Assembly (NCBI GenBank): GCA_000151295.1
Contig: GG745364.1
Coordinates: 189,357-253,356, forward strand
Reading direction: 5' to 3'
DNA: 64,000 nucleotides
From: Allomyces macrogynus ATCC 38327
Lineage: Eukaryota > Blastocladiomycota > Blastocladiomycetes > Blastocladiales > Blastocladiaceae
The position numbers and the translations under genes are program-made. Numbering within the stretch: position 1 is the first letter of the stretch; each line of letters begins with the position of its first letter. Positions 22,980-36,994 of the stretch are shown in pieces. The notes under the pieces were generated by a model, which saw only the letters and a program-made list of their open reading frames with translations, did not search any database and was not told where the DNA came from.

Positions 22980-24643
22980 ATGCCGCCCGGGTCGACCCCG
23001 ACATTGCCGCCAACCACTCCCGAATCCGCTCCGCCAACCATTAAAGCACCCAGCTCCACCACCATGACGCGCGCGTCGCCCACACCCACCGACGCAACGG
23101 CTCCGACAAGCACAGCCGCAACCCCGCGCCCGCGGCCCTTACATCTCGGTCCAAGCCCCGGCGCCCTCCCACCTCCCGCACCAAGCCCCGTCCCCGTCGT
23201 CGACCAACTGGGCGACCCGTCGGCACCGACCGGGACGATTTTCAGCGGCACAATCAACATGGCCAATACGATTCTCGGGTCCGGCATGCTGGCCATGCCC
23301 TACGCCATCTCTTCCGTCGGCCTTGCGCTCGGCCTCGTCCTGGTCCTCGTCTCAGGCCTCGCCGCCGCGTTTGGCCTGTGGCTCCTGACGCACGTTGCGC
23401 GCCACTTGGCCGGCTCCGACCGCGCGCGTGGGCCACGCACGCCAGCGGGTTTCTTTGCGCTGTCGACCATCACCTACCCGACCGCCGCCGTCTACTTTGA
23501 CGCGGCAATTGCGATTAAGTGTTTTGGCGTCGCGACCAGTTACCTGATTGTGATTGGCGATCTGATGCCCGAAGTTGTGCGCGGCCTGCTCAACGTCGAC
23601 AACGGCAACATTCTCGTCTGGCGCAGTTTCTGGATCCTCGTGTCGTCACTGCCGATCGTCCCGCTCAGTTTCGCACACCGGCTCGATTCGTTACGGCACA
23701 CGTCGATGGTCGCGCTGCTCGCCGTCGTCTACCTCGTGGGCATGGTCATCTATTTCTTTGCGCAGCCGGACTTCAATGTGACCCCCGGCGAAATCGTGGC
23801 GGTCCGGCTCTCGCTCGATTTTTTCAAGACGCTGCCGATTTTCGTGTTTGCGTTCACGTGCCACCAGAATATCCTGGCCGTCTACAACGAGCTTGGCGAT
23901 AACGCGCAGTCCCAAGTGAATGTGGTCATTTCGTCGGCGTGCTCAGCGGCGCTGATCGTCTACTATGTGATTGGCGTACTCGGGTACTTGCAGTTTGGTG
24001 ATGGCGTCGCGGGGAATATCATCACCATGTGTACGTCCTCCACCTTCCCCGTAACCGTCCTCGGATCTGTTCGCCATTTCGTTGACGCTCCATCTTGGAA
24101 ACAGACCCGGTCACGCCCGTCGTCACGTTCGGCCGGCTGGCCCTCGCGATCCTGTTCGTCTTCAGCTACCCGATCCAGGCGCACCCTTGCCGGACTTCGC
24201 TCACCAAGGTCCTGCTGCACGTTTCCGGCCCGCAACCGCCCGAATCCGATACCCCGACCGAACGCTCGCCCCTCCTGCCCACAAGCCCGTCGTACGCGTC
24301 CGTCGAGCAAGACGACCCGCGGCCCGCCGGCCAAGCCTCCCACTCGACGCAAACCATCCCTGTCCCCACCGCTCCTCGCCGGCGGTGGTGGTTCGCCGAC
24401 GCATCCGCGATTCACGTCGCTCTCACGACCGGGATCGTCGTCTTGTCGTATTCGATCGCGCTGGTCGTACAGTCGCTCGATACGGTGCTGGCGGTCGTCG
24501 GGGCGACGGGCAGTACGACCATTTGCTACATTTTGCCGGGCGTCTTCTACTACAAGATTTACGAGCGCAAGCCGTGGACATGGGTGAAATGTGGGGCGGT
24601 CGTGATGGCGGTCCCGGGGTGCGTGATCATGGCGTGTTGTTAG
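22980..24643 (+). CDS. Amino acid transporter, AAAP family (AVT5/6 / SLC38-like)
   Basis: Two exons (22980-24030 and 24105-24643, donor GTACGT, acceptor ACAG) give 529 residues. After an ~80-residue Pro/Thr-rich cytosolic tail comes the family's opening motif 'GTINMANTILGSGMLAMPYA', then about ten further hydrophobic helices. Other family-like blocks are 'FKTLPIFVFAFTCHQNILAV' and 'RLALAILFVFSYPIQAHPCR'. The pattern matches vacuolar amino acid exporters AVT5/AVT6 of yeast and animal SLC38 transporters, so proton- or sodium-coupled amino acid movement across the vacuolar or plasma membrane is expected. A ~70-residue hydrophilic loop containing 'TERSPLLPTSPSY' (a dileucine-like sorting signal) interrupts the last helices and would favour the vacuole. 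Substrate cannot be read from sequence. Confidence 0.88.
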
Positions 24644-24692
24644 ACGATCCAGGCGGTGATGCCCGTGCAGGGGGAGTGAGTGAAGAGGAAGA

Positions 24693-24711
24693 GGGGGGGG
24701 GGGGGGGGGGG
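24693..24711. repeat. Poly(G) tract, 19 G
   Basis: A homopolymer run about 50 bp downstream of the amino acid transporter stop. Such runs also occur at 28025-28038 (G), 46156-46168 (C) and about 46833-46847 (G), and mark places where base counts in this assembly are least reliable. Confidence 0.9.
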
Positions 24712-24951
24712 ATTGGTATTGACCGTTGGAGTGGACTTGGTTTCTTTGTCGTGGGCGTTGCGGTTGCTTTGTCGTGGCTATGGATTGGCCGGTCGGTCAG
24801 GGGAGCAAGAGCGCGACACCCCGCGAGGACGCGGACTTTGGTGCCCAGCATCCGAGTTAGGGAGGGCACTAAGAGTAGATATTCAATGACGAGCAAAAAC
24901 CAAATCCAGAACGGAAAACAGCAACGCAACACAAATCCAATCTCACGCGCT

Positions 24952-27040
24952 CTACTCGTCGCTCGGTAACCCAAGCCGCACGATCCGCTCGAGCACCCAA
25001 TGCTTATCGTGCGTTGCCAACTCGAGATCGTGCAAGTCCACCAACAACTGGTCCTGGACCTCGGACGGCACGCCGAGCGACGGAACCAAGTTCTTGAGCC
25101 AGTTGACTTCGATCAGAATCAAGCTACATGCATGGCGTCGAGCGAGGTCAGTCCACGATGCCTTCACACCATTCCCCACCAGAACCCTTGTCAAAAGCAT
25201 ACCCGAGCCGCATCGCCTCCGACTCAGCGCGCTGCGACAACAACCGATCCACGCGCCAGACCCCCTGCCGGAACACGCGCCTTGCCGCCCTCGCCGACCT
25301 GCCCACACGGCGTCCAAACCACGCCGAGACCCCTTTCGCCGCGGCCCAGGCCACGACCACCGTCGGCACGAGCGCCAAGAACCCGAAATTCAACTCGTTC
25401 GACTTGAGCAACTTATCGAGCGCGGCCATGGCCAACTCCAAGTCGACTTTCGACTTTTGCACTTGGATCAGCATCAGCGTCAACAGCGGGCCCGCGACCG
25501 CATTCACGACCGGCCGCTGAATCGCGGCCTCGTAGTCGGTCAAGACGACCGACAAGTCGCCGTCACGCACGGCGGCACGAACCGCGTCGGCGTCCACGTT
25601 GGCCACCTTGGTCGTTGTGGCCGCGTACTCGACGACCATGCGTTCGAGCGAGGCCAAGTCGGACGCGAGCGATTTGGCGCCCATCACCGCCAACCGGTGC
25701 TCGCGGTGCCGCACCGTCTCAAACACGTCGCGCGCCGGCGTGAGGATATAATCGGTCACGGCGTGCTGGCAGAACTCGACGGCCGCACGACCCGCGGCAA
25801 CGATCGTCGGCCACGACACTTGCACTTGTTGCGCAGCGACCGTCGCGCACGCGGCCGTCGTCACGACGGGCAACCACCACCGCACAACCACATGCGGGCG
25901 ACGGTGCGTCGCAATCGCCGTCGACCAAACCGGCGGGACCGTCGTGAGTCGCGCCAAGACACGCTGCAACGCCGCGAGCGTCTCCGACACCCCGTGCCCT
26001 GCGGCACTCAATGCGGCCACACCCGACGGCACCGCCGCGTCCGCTGCTGCCGCTGCCCCGACCGCCGCGGAACCCGGGGCCGCGGTCCACAGTGCGTGCC
26101 CTAGGACGTCCATGCGTACAACGAGTTCCGCCACGTGCTGACGCACGCCCGCGACCGGATCTTCGTCCACCTCCTCACTTCCAAGCTCGGCCCCGGCCAT
26201 GACGTGCGCGTAGAGCGCGCCCAACACGTGCGCCGCCTGCACTTTCACCTTCTCCAATGCCGCGGCATGCGCGCGCATTTCGGCCTTCGCCGCGGGGACC
26301 CAGGGCACCCACGACGACCCGGACGACGCCGCGCCGCGGACCGCGCGCACGAGCCGCCATTCGGCGCCGGCGTGCCGTGCAGCCGTCAAGTGACGCAACG
26401 GGTGCGGCGACCCGAGCACCCCGGCGAGCCGCGCCGGCGTCGTCATGATGAGGTACAGAGCGGGACTCGTCGTCGTCCACCAGGACGCGTCGTACTGAAC
26501 CGCGAGCGTTTCGGCCAAGACGGCGGACATCAACCCAGCGTAGGCCACGGTCGCGGCTTTCCCGAGAAACAGCCACGCGAGCGCCTCGTAGTGCGCGTAC
26601 TTGGCGTCGATCGAGGCCGGCACCGGCGGCGGCGGTAACAGCGAATCGACCGACCCGCGCGCCTTCTTCCTGCTGCTCCCGCCCCCTCCCACTGGGGAGG
26701 ACGGCGACACTTGGTATTGCGCGACTACCTGCGCGACTTCGTCCGCGTCGACATGCGCTTTCGCCGCCTCGCGCACGGCGCGCGCGACCCGGTCGAGGTC
26801 GCGTTTCCCAACGGATTTGGCCGGCGGGATCGCGGCGAGTTGCGCGTGGATCGCCGCAATCGCGTCGCGTAACCGCCGGTCCATCGGGTGCATCGCTTGT
26901 GTCCCAAAGGCGGGGTGGTCGTCGATTTGCGGCGCGTCGCCCGCGGCGGCCGCGAGCGTCGGGTGGGCCGCGGCGAGGGTCGCAGTGAGCGCCTCGAGGT
27001 GCGCGGAGAGCGTATGCAGGGTGTCGGTGACAAAGGACAT
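24952..27040 (-). CDS. NCA2: Nuclear control of ATPase protein 2 homologue, mitochondrial
   Basis: One long exon (27040 to about 25150-25190) plus a short last exon ending at TAG 24952 encode roughly 680 residues. The diagnostic region is near the C-terminus: 'KVDLELAMAALDKLLKSNEL' followed by 'NFGFLALVPTVVVAWAAAKG', then a helical 'LILIEVNWLKNL' block in the last exon. This order is characteristic of the NCA2 family. In yeast NCA2 is a mitochondrial membrane protein needed for proper expression of ATP synthase subunits 6 and 8. The Ala-rich N-terminal two-thirds has several hydrophobic stretches but little conservation. The intron joining the two parts is not cleanly resolved: the best donor and acceptor give incompatible phases unless the intron is only ~46 nt or a G is missing near 25185. 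Start chosen at ATG 27040; no earlier in-frame ATG adds conserved sequence. Confidence 0.82.
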
Positions 27041-27917
27041 TGTGGCGGTTGCGGGACTTGGTGCTTGGAGGAAACGGGGTCGGGAGAGCGAGAAGGGACC
27101 GAACGCGCCAAGATCACGGCGTGCACGAGCCGCTGGTGGTTGGTGCGCGACTTGCTGCTGCTCGTGCCGCAAGCTGTCGTCGTCGTATCGCGCTTACGCT
27201 GTCGTTTGCTTGAAGTGCTGCAGCAAGTGGGTGTGGATTGGTTTGTGATGTTCGGCGGAGGAAAGGATTGCCGATCACCGCAATGAAGTTGTGATCAGCC
27301 TCGCATCACGTGTGCTTGTGATCAACAACTGCTCGTCTGGTCTCGCGTCGCTCTCGAAACCCACCACGTCAAACACTGCGCAAGCACGGTCAGAGTGAAC
27401 TGACACGAAAAACACACCACGAACCAAACACAATTGAAAAGAGAACGCCCGAATGTAATTAGAGAATCACACTCACAAAATACTGATCTTCATCCAAGCC
27501 AACCCGCGCCCGCTTTCTCACAAACCAGCGGCTCAAACCATGGTGCGGCATAAGGGAACCGGGGTCGCTTCACGCTTGCCCGGGCCGTTCTGTGCGGCCC
27601 CGCACCGAGACGCGTGCCGCGCATTGCGTCGTCGTCGACAAGACACTCCAAGTCGTACGGTCGACGCGCGCGCGAGCACGCGCTGTTACCGCCCCGCAAT
27701 CGCGGAGGGGCTCGGGCAGGAGAACGGCCCCTTAGGGTCCGTCATGGGAGGCGCCGGCGGGTACCGGCGGGACAGGCCTTGGAACCGATGAACGCGCGCG
27801 CGCTTGGGCGAGCAGCAGCAGCAGCACCGCGGAAGGTCGAGCGACTTGATCATGTCAAACTCGACGCAGCGGAGGGAACGCGCGGACCGGGGTGTCGGCT
27901 TCGGGGGACCGGGTTGT
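27041..27917. other. Gene-free spacer
   Basis: Upstream of NCA2 and downstream of the eL41 gene (both minus). Nothing beyond presumed promoter and 3' UTR sequence is seen. An AT-richer stretch lies at 27300-27480. Confidence 0.5.
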
Positions 27918-27995
27918 TTACTTCGAGCGCGCGCGCATCTTTCTGCGCTTGCGCTTGAGGCGGCGGGTGCGCTTTTTCTTCCACTTGGCGCGCAT
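27918..27995 (-). CDS. RPL41: 60S ribosomal protein eL41 (25 residues)
   Basis: A complete 25-codon gene, ATG at 27995 to TAA at 27918. It encodes a Lys/Arg-dominated peptide beginning 'MRAKWKKKRTRRLKRK' and ending 'MRARSK'. This is the near-invariant eL41, the smallest eukaryotic ribosomal protein, which bridges the two ribosomal subunits. Length and sequence match the family end to end. It is one uninterrupted exon as written, although an intron in the 5' UTR is possible. Because of its size it is often missed by gene finders. Highly expressed, so a strong promoter is expected in the G-rich stretch upstream (28000-28370). Confidence 0.95.
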   Translation of the reverse strand: MRAKWKKKRTRRLKRKRRKMRARSK

Positions 27996-28370
27996 CTTGG
28001 AAGATCTGGTGCGGACAAAAGGGAGGGGGGGGGGGGGGTGAGTTGCGGGAGTTCGTGACGGCGGAGGGGTACGGTGGCGACAGGGACGCGACGAGGACGC
28101 GTCGGGGACGTTGGGAAGCAGGAAATGGGTGCTCACCTCGTGGAACAAGACCGACCAGGCTGGAGAGAAACGACGGGTGCCGGGCCGAGACGCAGATTTG
28201 ACGGCGGCCGGAAGTGCGCGATCGTCACGCGTTCAGTTGCGAAGCCTGCACGGAGCGGTTGCCGTGCTTGGGCGCTTAGCTGTCAGAGCCGTCCATCACA
28301 CGTGCCTCATCCACCGCACGCTTCCCCAGCCCTGCCTTGGGACGCGCGACTCCGCTCGCGACTACTGATC

Positions 28371-29458
28371 ATGGCCGTGATGCTTCGCGCATTGCTCGAC
28401 CGCGCGCACGTCGCTGACCCGGCGCACTCAACGCGTCTGTTCGAGGAATATGATTCAGCTGAGCCAGACCTGGCAATACGCGCCGCCCTGACGGCACACG
28501 TCGCTCGCGACCCGGCCGCGTCCCGGTGGGCCCAGCGCGTGCGCGCGTCGTCTGCACAACTCGCGCGCGCCACGGCGGATGCCGCGGTAGATACTGTGAC
28601 TGCCGTGCTCGCGCCGGGTCAGGACTTGCCGGCAGTGCGTGTGGGGGCACCATGCAGTGAGGCGCGCTGGAGCTGAGGCTGACGTGCGCAACATGGGTGG
28701 AGGACATTCTGCACCAGCTCGACACCGCGCTGTCTGCCACACGCAAGAGCCCCGCCATCACCCACCCCACTGATGTGCGTGCGCTGCACGCGGTCGTGCG
28801 TGGGCGCCGCCGTCGTGCCGACATTGCGAGCGTGCTGGACGAGGCACGTCAACACACCGCGCTTGAGGTCGTTCACTGCTTGGTCTCACCTCCACTGGCC
28901 GGTAGATTCTCGCCGACACCGACGTGACTGGTGACGACCCGGCCCCACTTGCCGCCGACCTCGCGAGCGACTCGACCTTCCGCACCCGTGTCCTATGCGC
29001 GATCGGCGACCGGCTCATGCTCGACCACGAGCCGCTGGAGAATTGGGTTGTGGCCGCGGCTGATGGACGGTTGGGCGCAGTGCGTGTCTCTGTCCTCCCG
29101 ATTTGACAAATCACTAGTCCGACGCGCCGTTCATGCTATTATATAGCTCGACACCGACGCCGAGCCCGACCCACGCGCCGCATGGGCCGCGACCGTTCTC
29201 ACGCAATCCAGGCTCCGCTGGACCTCTGGCGGTCCCGACACCGACTCTGCGGACATTCTCGCGCGCGTCGCATCGTCGCTCAACCCGGCCCTAAAATGTC
29301 GGATGGCATCCCGGATCCGCGCGGGCGGGACGGCCGACGAAATGCCGGACGTGGCCGCGAGTGTGCGCAAGTGGTTGGTGGAAAATAGAAAGGAAAAAGA
29401 GGATATAATGTATCACGCAATCGCGCCAGCCCCAAGAGAGAGGAGAGAAAAGAGGTAG
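28371..29458 (+). CDS. Orphan multi-exon protein of unknown function
   Basis: Four exons are inferred, all phase 0: 28371-28634, 28703-28795 (or ending 28774), 28906-29079 and 29147-29458. All donors are GTGCGT and acceptors end in TAG or GAG. Together they give about 280 residues. Each exon encodes helical, Asp/Ala/Leu-rich sequence such as 'EEYDSAEPDLAIRAALTAHV', 'DILHQLDTALSATRK', 'VLCAIGDRLMLDHEPLENW' and 'ADILARVASSLNPAL'. The helix-turn-helix feel suggests an alpha-solenoid, but I recognise no family. Third-position G/C bias and consistent splice phases are the main evidence that it is a real gene. It ends about 195 bp from the convergent kinase gene. The reading downstream of 'KWLVENRK' to the stop at 29456 is less certain. 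Confidence 0.5.
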
Positions 29459-29652
29459 GGAGGAAGGGGGGCGACACATCCGCACGGCACGCGGATCACA
29501 ACGCGACCCGAACGAGGGCGGTCTGCGAGCGAGCGGGGGAGGCGTATGGACCAGTAGAGGAAGAAAAAAAAACAAAAACGAGAGACTCGCGCGCGCCCTT
29601 CTGTCCCCCAATCTATATCGTTTCTGTTCACCTGGCCGGCCCGGGACACACC

Positions 29653-32270
<2,618 letters not shown>

Positions 32271-33207
32271 GGCGATGGTAGTGGTAAACGGGTTAAGAAC
32301 GCGTCGCGAGCGCGAGCGCGAGCACGGGAATACGGATCACAACGCGCGTCGTCGTCGTGAGCACGTTGGGTCGGGTCGGTTGACAGTGACGGCCACCACT
32401 GTCGTCGTCGTGCGTCGTGAATATTATTGATCGCGGGTAAACAAGTGCCTCGCGCGTCAAGGAGGGGTATAGGTCGCGGCCAGTCGGGCCGGGGAAACAA
32501 TCGGAGCGCGTAGGAAAATTGCGAGTATCGCGCGTGCACAGGTGCGCGCGAGGGGGAGTGAGCGAGCGAGCAAGGGCGCGCGAGGTCTGCGTGGTGGCGG
32601 TGGAGAGCGAGCGTTGTCGTTGCCGGGCAAAGTTTTGCGAGATCACGCCGGCTCCCATCCGCGTCGGCGAGGCAGCGATGCAGCAGCGAGCGCCCCCACT
32701 TGCTCTTCGGGAACGCCGCGCAGGGCGTGTTCGCGCGCGCGACTTGCCCGTAATGCCGCGAGTCGGCGTCGGCGCGCGGGGCGGGCAGCGGCTGCAGCAC
32801 CAACGGGCGCAGGCGTGTGGGCGGAGGCGGGCAAAGGACGAGCGACGGTGGGGGACACCAATGCAGCACGTGCGAAACAGTTGCTGCGACTAGTCGAGCG
32901 TGCAGGGTCGTCTCGTCACGCAGACGACGACTGATTTATTGCGATTATACTCTGGCTATGCCACCACCGTCCCCACGCTTCGTCATTACCACGGTGACAC
33001 GCACTGTGTGGTCGCACGAGGGCGGGAATGGCACGAATCCCCTGGCGGGCCGGGCCATCATCATCGCGCGCCCAATCAAAACGTGTCCTCATCGCCAACA
33101 ACGTCCACCACCAAATTTCAGCCCACGCACCTGGACCAACCCTCCCATGCATGCTTCCATTCTCCGTTGATACCGGACCGCCATGCAATCTGGCGCAGCC
33201 CAACCAT
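32271..33207. other. Gene-free spacer
   Basis: Kinase promoter side and ELP4 3' side. Overlapping open frames on both strands show no motif or consistent bias. Confidence 0.5.
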
Positions 33208-34642
33208 CTAGAAATCCACGTTCCTACCGCTGACGGCACCACACCCTGCCTTGACCGCCGTTGACCCCGTCTTCTTCCCCTGCGCCTGATCCCGACGGCC
33301 GTCATCACCACCGTCCCCACCGAGCTCGGGTGGCAGATGCCAAGCCTCGATCGCAAACCTCCTCCGGCGCACATGGAACGCGAGACTCTGCCCAACCATG
33401 CCTGCGGCCACCTTGACACTTGCAGGCACGAGCGAGTTCACGCGCGCGAGCTTGCGTACGGCCACGAGCCCGGCATACTCGCGTGTCAGGTACGGGTTGG
33501 TGCGAATCGATGCGGGCAAGGTCGCGGACGAGGCGAACGCGTCGAACGCGAGCGAAAAGTCGGCGTGCGCGTCGAGCAGTGCGCGCGGGCCGCGCCAGGC
33601 GGAGGAGACGGTGATGATGGCGGACGCGTAGGCGTGCCGAAGGAGGGCCTTGAGTCGGATCAGGAACCGGTGGTGGTTCTGTTCATAGGCGAGAAAGCAA
33701 TGTGAGCATTCCGGAAATGAGTGCGCGTGCATAAGCTGGAGATACTCGTACGTGTCCGCGTTGTCCCCACAATGGCGAGCACATGGCATGGATCGCGATC
33801 CGCAGTACGGACCGCTGGCCAGACGGCGGCGGTGGTGCCGACGCACTAGATCGCGAAACAGAGTAAGCATAAATTGTCTCCACTTGGATGGGCGCCAAAT
33901 CCACGTACAAGAATCCTCCATCGCTGAGAGTGCGATAGACGGCCGCGTAAGCGGCCTCAAACGGATCCTCGTCCTCCGCACCCTCCCCCAGTCGCACCGC
34001 GTGCACACGCTCTTCATTCTCCACGCACATCGCGCCCATCCGCTTGGTCAAATCAAACACGCCACAGTACGCCGGCACTTCACTCGTCGCAGCCCGTCCA
34101 CCCATTGCTTTCCTCAACGACCTGCCCGCATCCGGCGCATCGCCGTACTTTGGCAAGTGCTGGTACCGCCACGCAATCTTCATGGCCTCATCGTCCCCCT
34201 TGTCGCTTCCTTGCGCGCTACCTTCTGCGCCCACGGGCTGCGGGCACCCAGCGACAAGTGTGGCCGGATCGTCGTCGGCGCTCGCGACCAAAACGTGATG
34301 GCCGTGTACAAGCGCCTGCGCGAGCGAGTACTGCATGGCCAGGGTCGCGTAACCCGTGCCAACGTCTTCGTCGAGGACGAGGACCGTGCCGAGCGGTTGC
34401 CCGCCGCCAAGAAGGTCGTCAAGCGACGCAATTCCGGTCGATACGAGGACTTGGCCATTGTGTGCCGAGAGTCGCGTGCCGGCTGGGAGCGAGGGTCGGA
34501 CAGATGCGCTTGCAGCTGGTGCTGGTGCGGGTGTCGCGGAAGCGGGGGTGGCGGCGGGCGTTGCGGCAGGGCGGAAAGACGAGGTTGCCGGGCGGAAGCT
34601 GGAGGATTGATTGCTGGCAGTTGCGGGTCGAAAGCTGCTCAT
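33208..34642 (-). CDS. ELP4: Elongator complex subunit 4
   Basis: Two exons (34642-33752 and 33678-33208, donor GTACGA, acceptor ACAG) give 453 residues. ELP4 belongs to the Elp4-5-6 hexameric RecA-like ring of Elongator, which modifies the wobble uridine of tRNAs. After a Ser/Ala/Pro-rich N-terminus the PAXNEB domain begins 'LPAGTRLSAHNGQVLVSTG', then 'SLDDLLGGGQPLGTVLVLDE'. Further matches are 'HVLVASADDDPATLV', 'WRYQHLPKY', 'CGVFDLTKRM', 'LRIAIHAMCSPLWG' and the closing 'RRRFAIEAWHLPPE'. The P-loop lysine of true RecA ATPases is absent, as is normal for ELP4. The last ~35 residues are a Gly/Asp/Lys-rich tail. Start is the Met opening 'SSFRPATASNQ', since the upstream in-frame part is not conserved-looking. 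Confidence 0.92.
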
Positions 34643-36800
34643 GGTGGCCAAGAATTGTTGTCGCCCAGCAGACAGGCTGGCGATGGTGGTCAAGTTACCG
34701 ATGCACAACGTGGATGCGTCCGAGTCTTTGATCGGTCATCACGTGCAAACCAATGTTGCATTCTGTTCTTGTCTTTGTTAGTCGTCGTCCTCGTCATGCT
34801 CTCTCTCGGACCGCCGCGCACACACCACAATGGTGTGTCACGGCAGCATGACGACAACCTGCTTAGCCAATGCTGACCGCGTGCCGAGACGAGCGCGGGC
34901 TCGTGTCGCTGCTTGTCGTATATGGCACATTGATGATGAATTCAGCATGCTTCAGAGGATGATAATTGGATGAGGATGACCACGGCGATGCGCTTGCTCT
35001 CAAGAGCATGTGTGCCGCCAGGCAAGCATCGTCCACCCTTGCGCTGCTCCAGTGCCTCGAGTCGGCGGCTGTTGAGCGCGCCAGCTGGGATTGCTTTCAG
35101 GCGACCCACACGATGCGACGATGCTTGCCCACAGAGTCCATTTCCGTTTTGCTTGTGCTATTCTTATTTGCGTCGTACCGCTGGTATCTTTATTGTGTTG
35201 TCGCTGCTGCAAGATTCATGGTCCGTTTGGACCGGCCTCTGTCTTTCAGGCATCGTTGCAAGCGCCATCAACTTGCCCATTCGTGTCGTCCTGATTGTGC
35301 TGTTTTTGTTTTTCGCAACAGTGACCACGTCGCGATCAGTCCACCCATCGCCGCCCACCCACCTTTCGTTGTTGATGCGGTCGCGTCAGGGCGACGCGTT
35401 GGGGCGTGTTGGCGATATCCGTTTGCCGCCTTGACAATACCCTCTGCTCCTAACGCGCCCCTCCCGTGTCTTGAACGCATCGTTGCATCGTCCACCATTC
35501 GTCACGACATAATTCCCAACACAGGCGCATCAGCACGCGTTGAGTTGCTAGCCAGCCTGTCTCGATCACCACCAACGCGTCGGGCCAACGCGTCCCTCTT
35601 GTAACTATTTTTATCCTCCAGTCGCTGAGCGTCGTCCACCAGTTTCACCTTCATTGGCCCGCGTCATAAAACTCTTCATCGCGGCCGCCGTAACGCGAGT
35701 CGCGGGAGACCCAGGTTGACGTGGCCGCGCCGTCGCCGCGTTCCATGGCTAGGCAAATATCGGCGCGATTGCGAGCGATCGTTGGCCCAGCGTGCGTTGC
35801 AGGAAACGAGGTGGCCGGGCTTTCAAAAACGCCGCGCGCGCTGACGCGGCATGAAGGGGCCGTGATACGTCACCGCTGGGCCGTGCGCTCGCCCCGATTG
35901 CCTCCCGATGAAGCCCGGAGGAGGAGGAGGAGCGGAGGAGAGCGAGGCATGGGAGGGAAGGATGCACGCGTTTTCCTGCGCCACCGAGTCCATCTTAATT
36001 TACGTTCGCTTGCGATTTGTTTCGCGGTGGTTGTGTTCAAGGCACGCAGGGCGCGAAACTCTCCGACCGATGCGGCGGTTGAGATCGCGCGCGCGGGCGT
36101 CTGCATCGGCCGGGATGTGTGTGCCGCTGTGGTCGTCGTCCCGGCCGCGCGAGTTTGCGTTCATGGTCGCGTGCGAGAAGAACTCGCTGGAACTCTCGTC
36201 GTTCATCGCAAGCAAAGGGGCGATTTGGAACCGAGGCGTTCGCGCTTGAGTGACGCGACCCGTGTGTGCAACAGGTCAAGAGAGCCAGTCGCTTCGACTG
36301 CGAATCTGATGCATGGTCTCCAGCAAGGCAATGCCAAGCAAACGTCCCACGCGCCCGGGATCAAAGGGAAGCACGCACGTGTCAGTGCCCATCTGTCGTC
36401 GTCCACCGACCGCGCGATCCCTGACAACTCGTACCACACGCGGGCCGTTCGCGCTGTCGGATGGCGCTCGGTCATGATCGTGGGGTGGTCGGAGGGTTCG
36501 GAAGCAGGTCGAAACGCCGGGCGTGCGCGTGGTGCGTGTGCGCGGGCGCGAGGGAGCGGACGCGCCCGCGTAAAGGCCCAAGGCCGGAACGTCCAGGAGA
36601 TGGTGCGCACACACGCGGCGGAATGTCAGAGAGCGTGTGCGCGGCGCAAGCGGTGGCGCGCTGGCCATCAAGAAGGTCCATGCATCGTGTCGATTCCGTG
36701 CGCGAGGTTGCGCGCCGGTACAGCCACGTCGCGTGCGGCCTGCTCCGTGCGCGATCCTGGCCGACCAACCGACCGGCCGCGACGACACCGACCCGGTGGG
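34643..36800. other. Region without a resolved gene
   Basis: About 2.1 kb. The part around 34.7-35.6 kb has no coding character. Between 35.9 and 36.6 kb the minus strand shows third-position C/G periodicity in several short frames (for example 36000-36215, starting 'MNDESSSEFFSHATMNANS', and 36276-36500, ending 'LLETMHQIRSRSDWLS'). That could be exons of an unresolved minus-strand gene. I could not join them with consistent splice phases. Confidence 0.35.
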
Positions 36801-36808
36801 TATAAATA
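36801..36808 (+). promoter_or_regulatory. TATA box
   Basis: A perfect TATAAATA lies in GC-rich surroundings, about 190 bp upstream of the ATG at 36995. This is the clearest core promoter in the window, and it makes the downstream low-complexity gene more credible. Confidence 0.6.
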
Positions 36809-36994
36809 TTGTCTCACCGCGACCGATCCTCACCGACGTTTCCCACGGACTGCCACCAACTGTTTGCTCATCCTCGCCCCGACCCGGCTCCAGGGATCGC
36901 GACCTGTTCAACTGCTGCCACTCCGCACCCGCGCGCTCCCCGCGAGTTCCCAAGCGTTTATTCGCGTCCCCCGCCTCATCTCCACCCGACCGAC

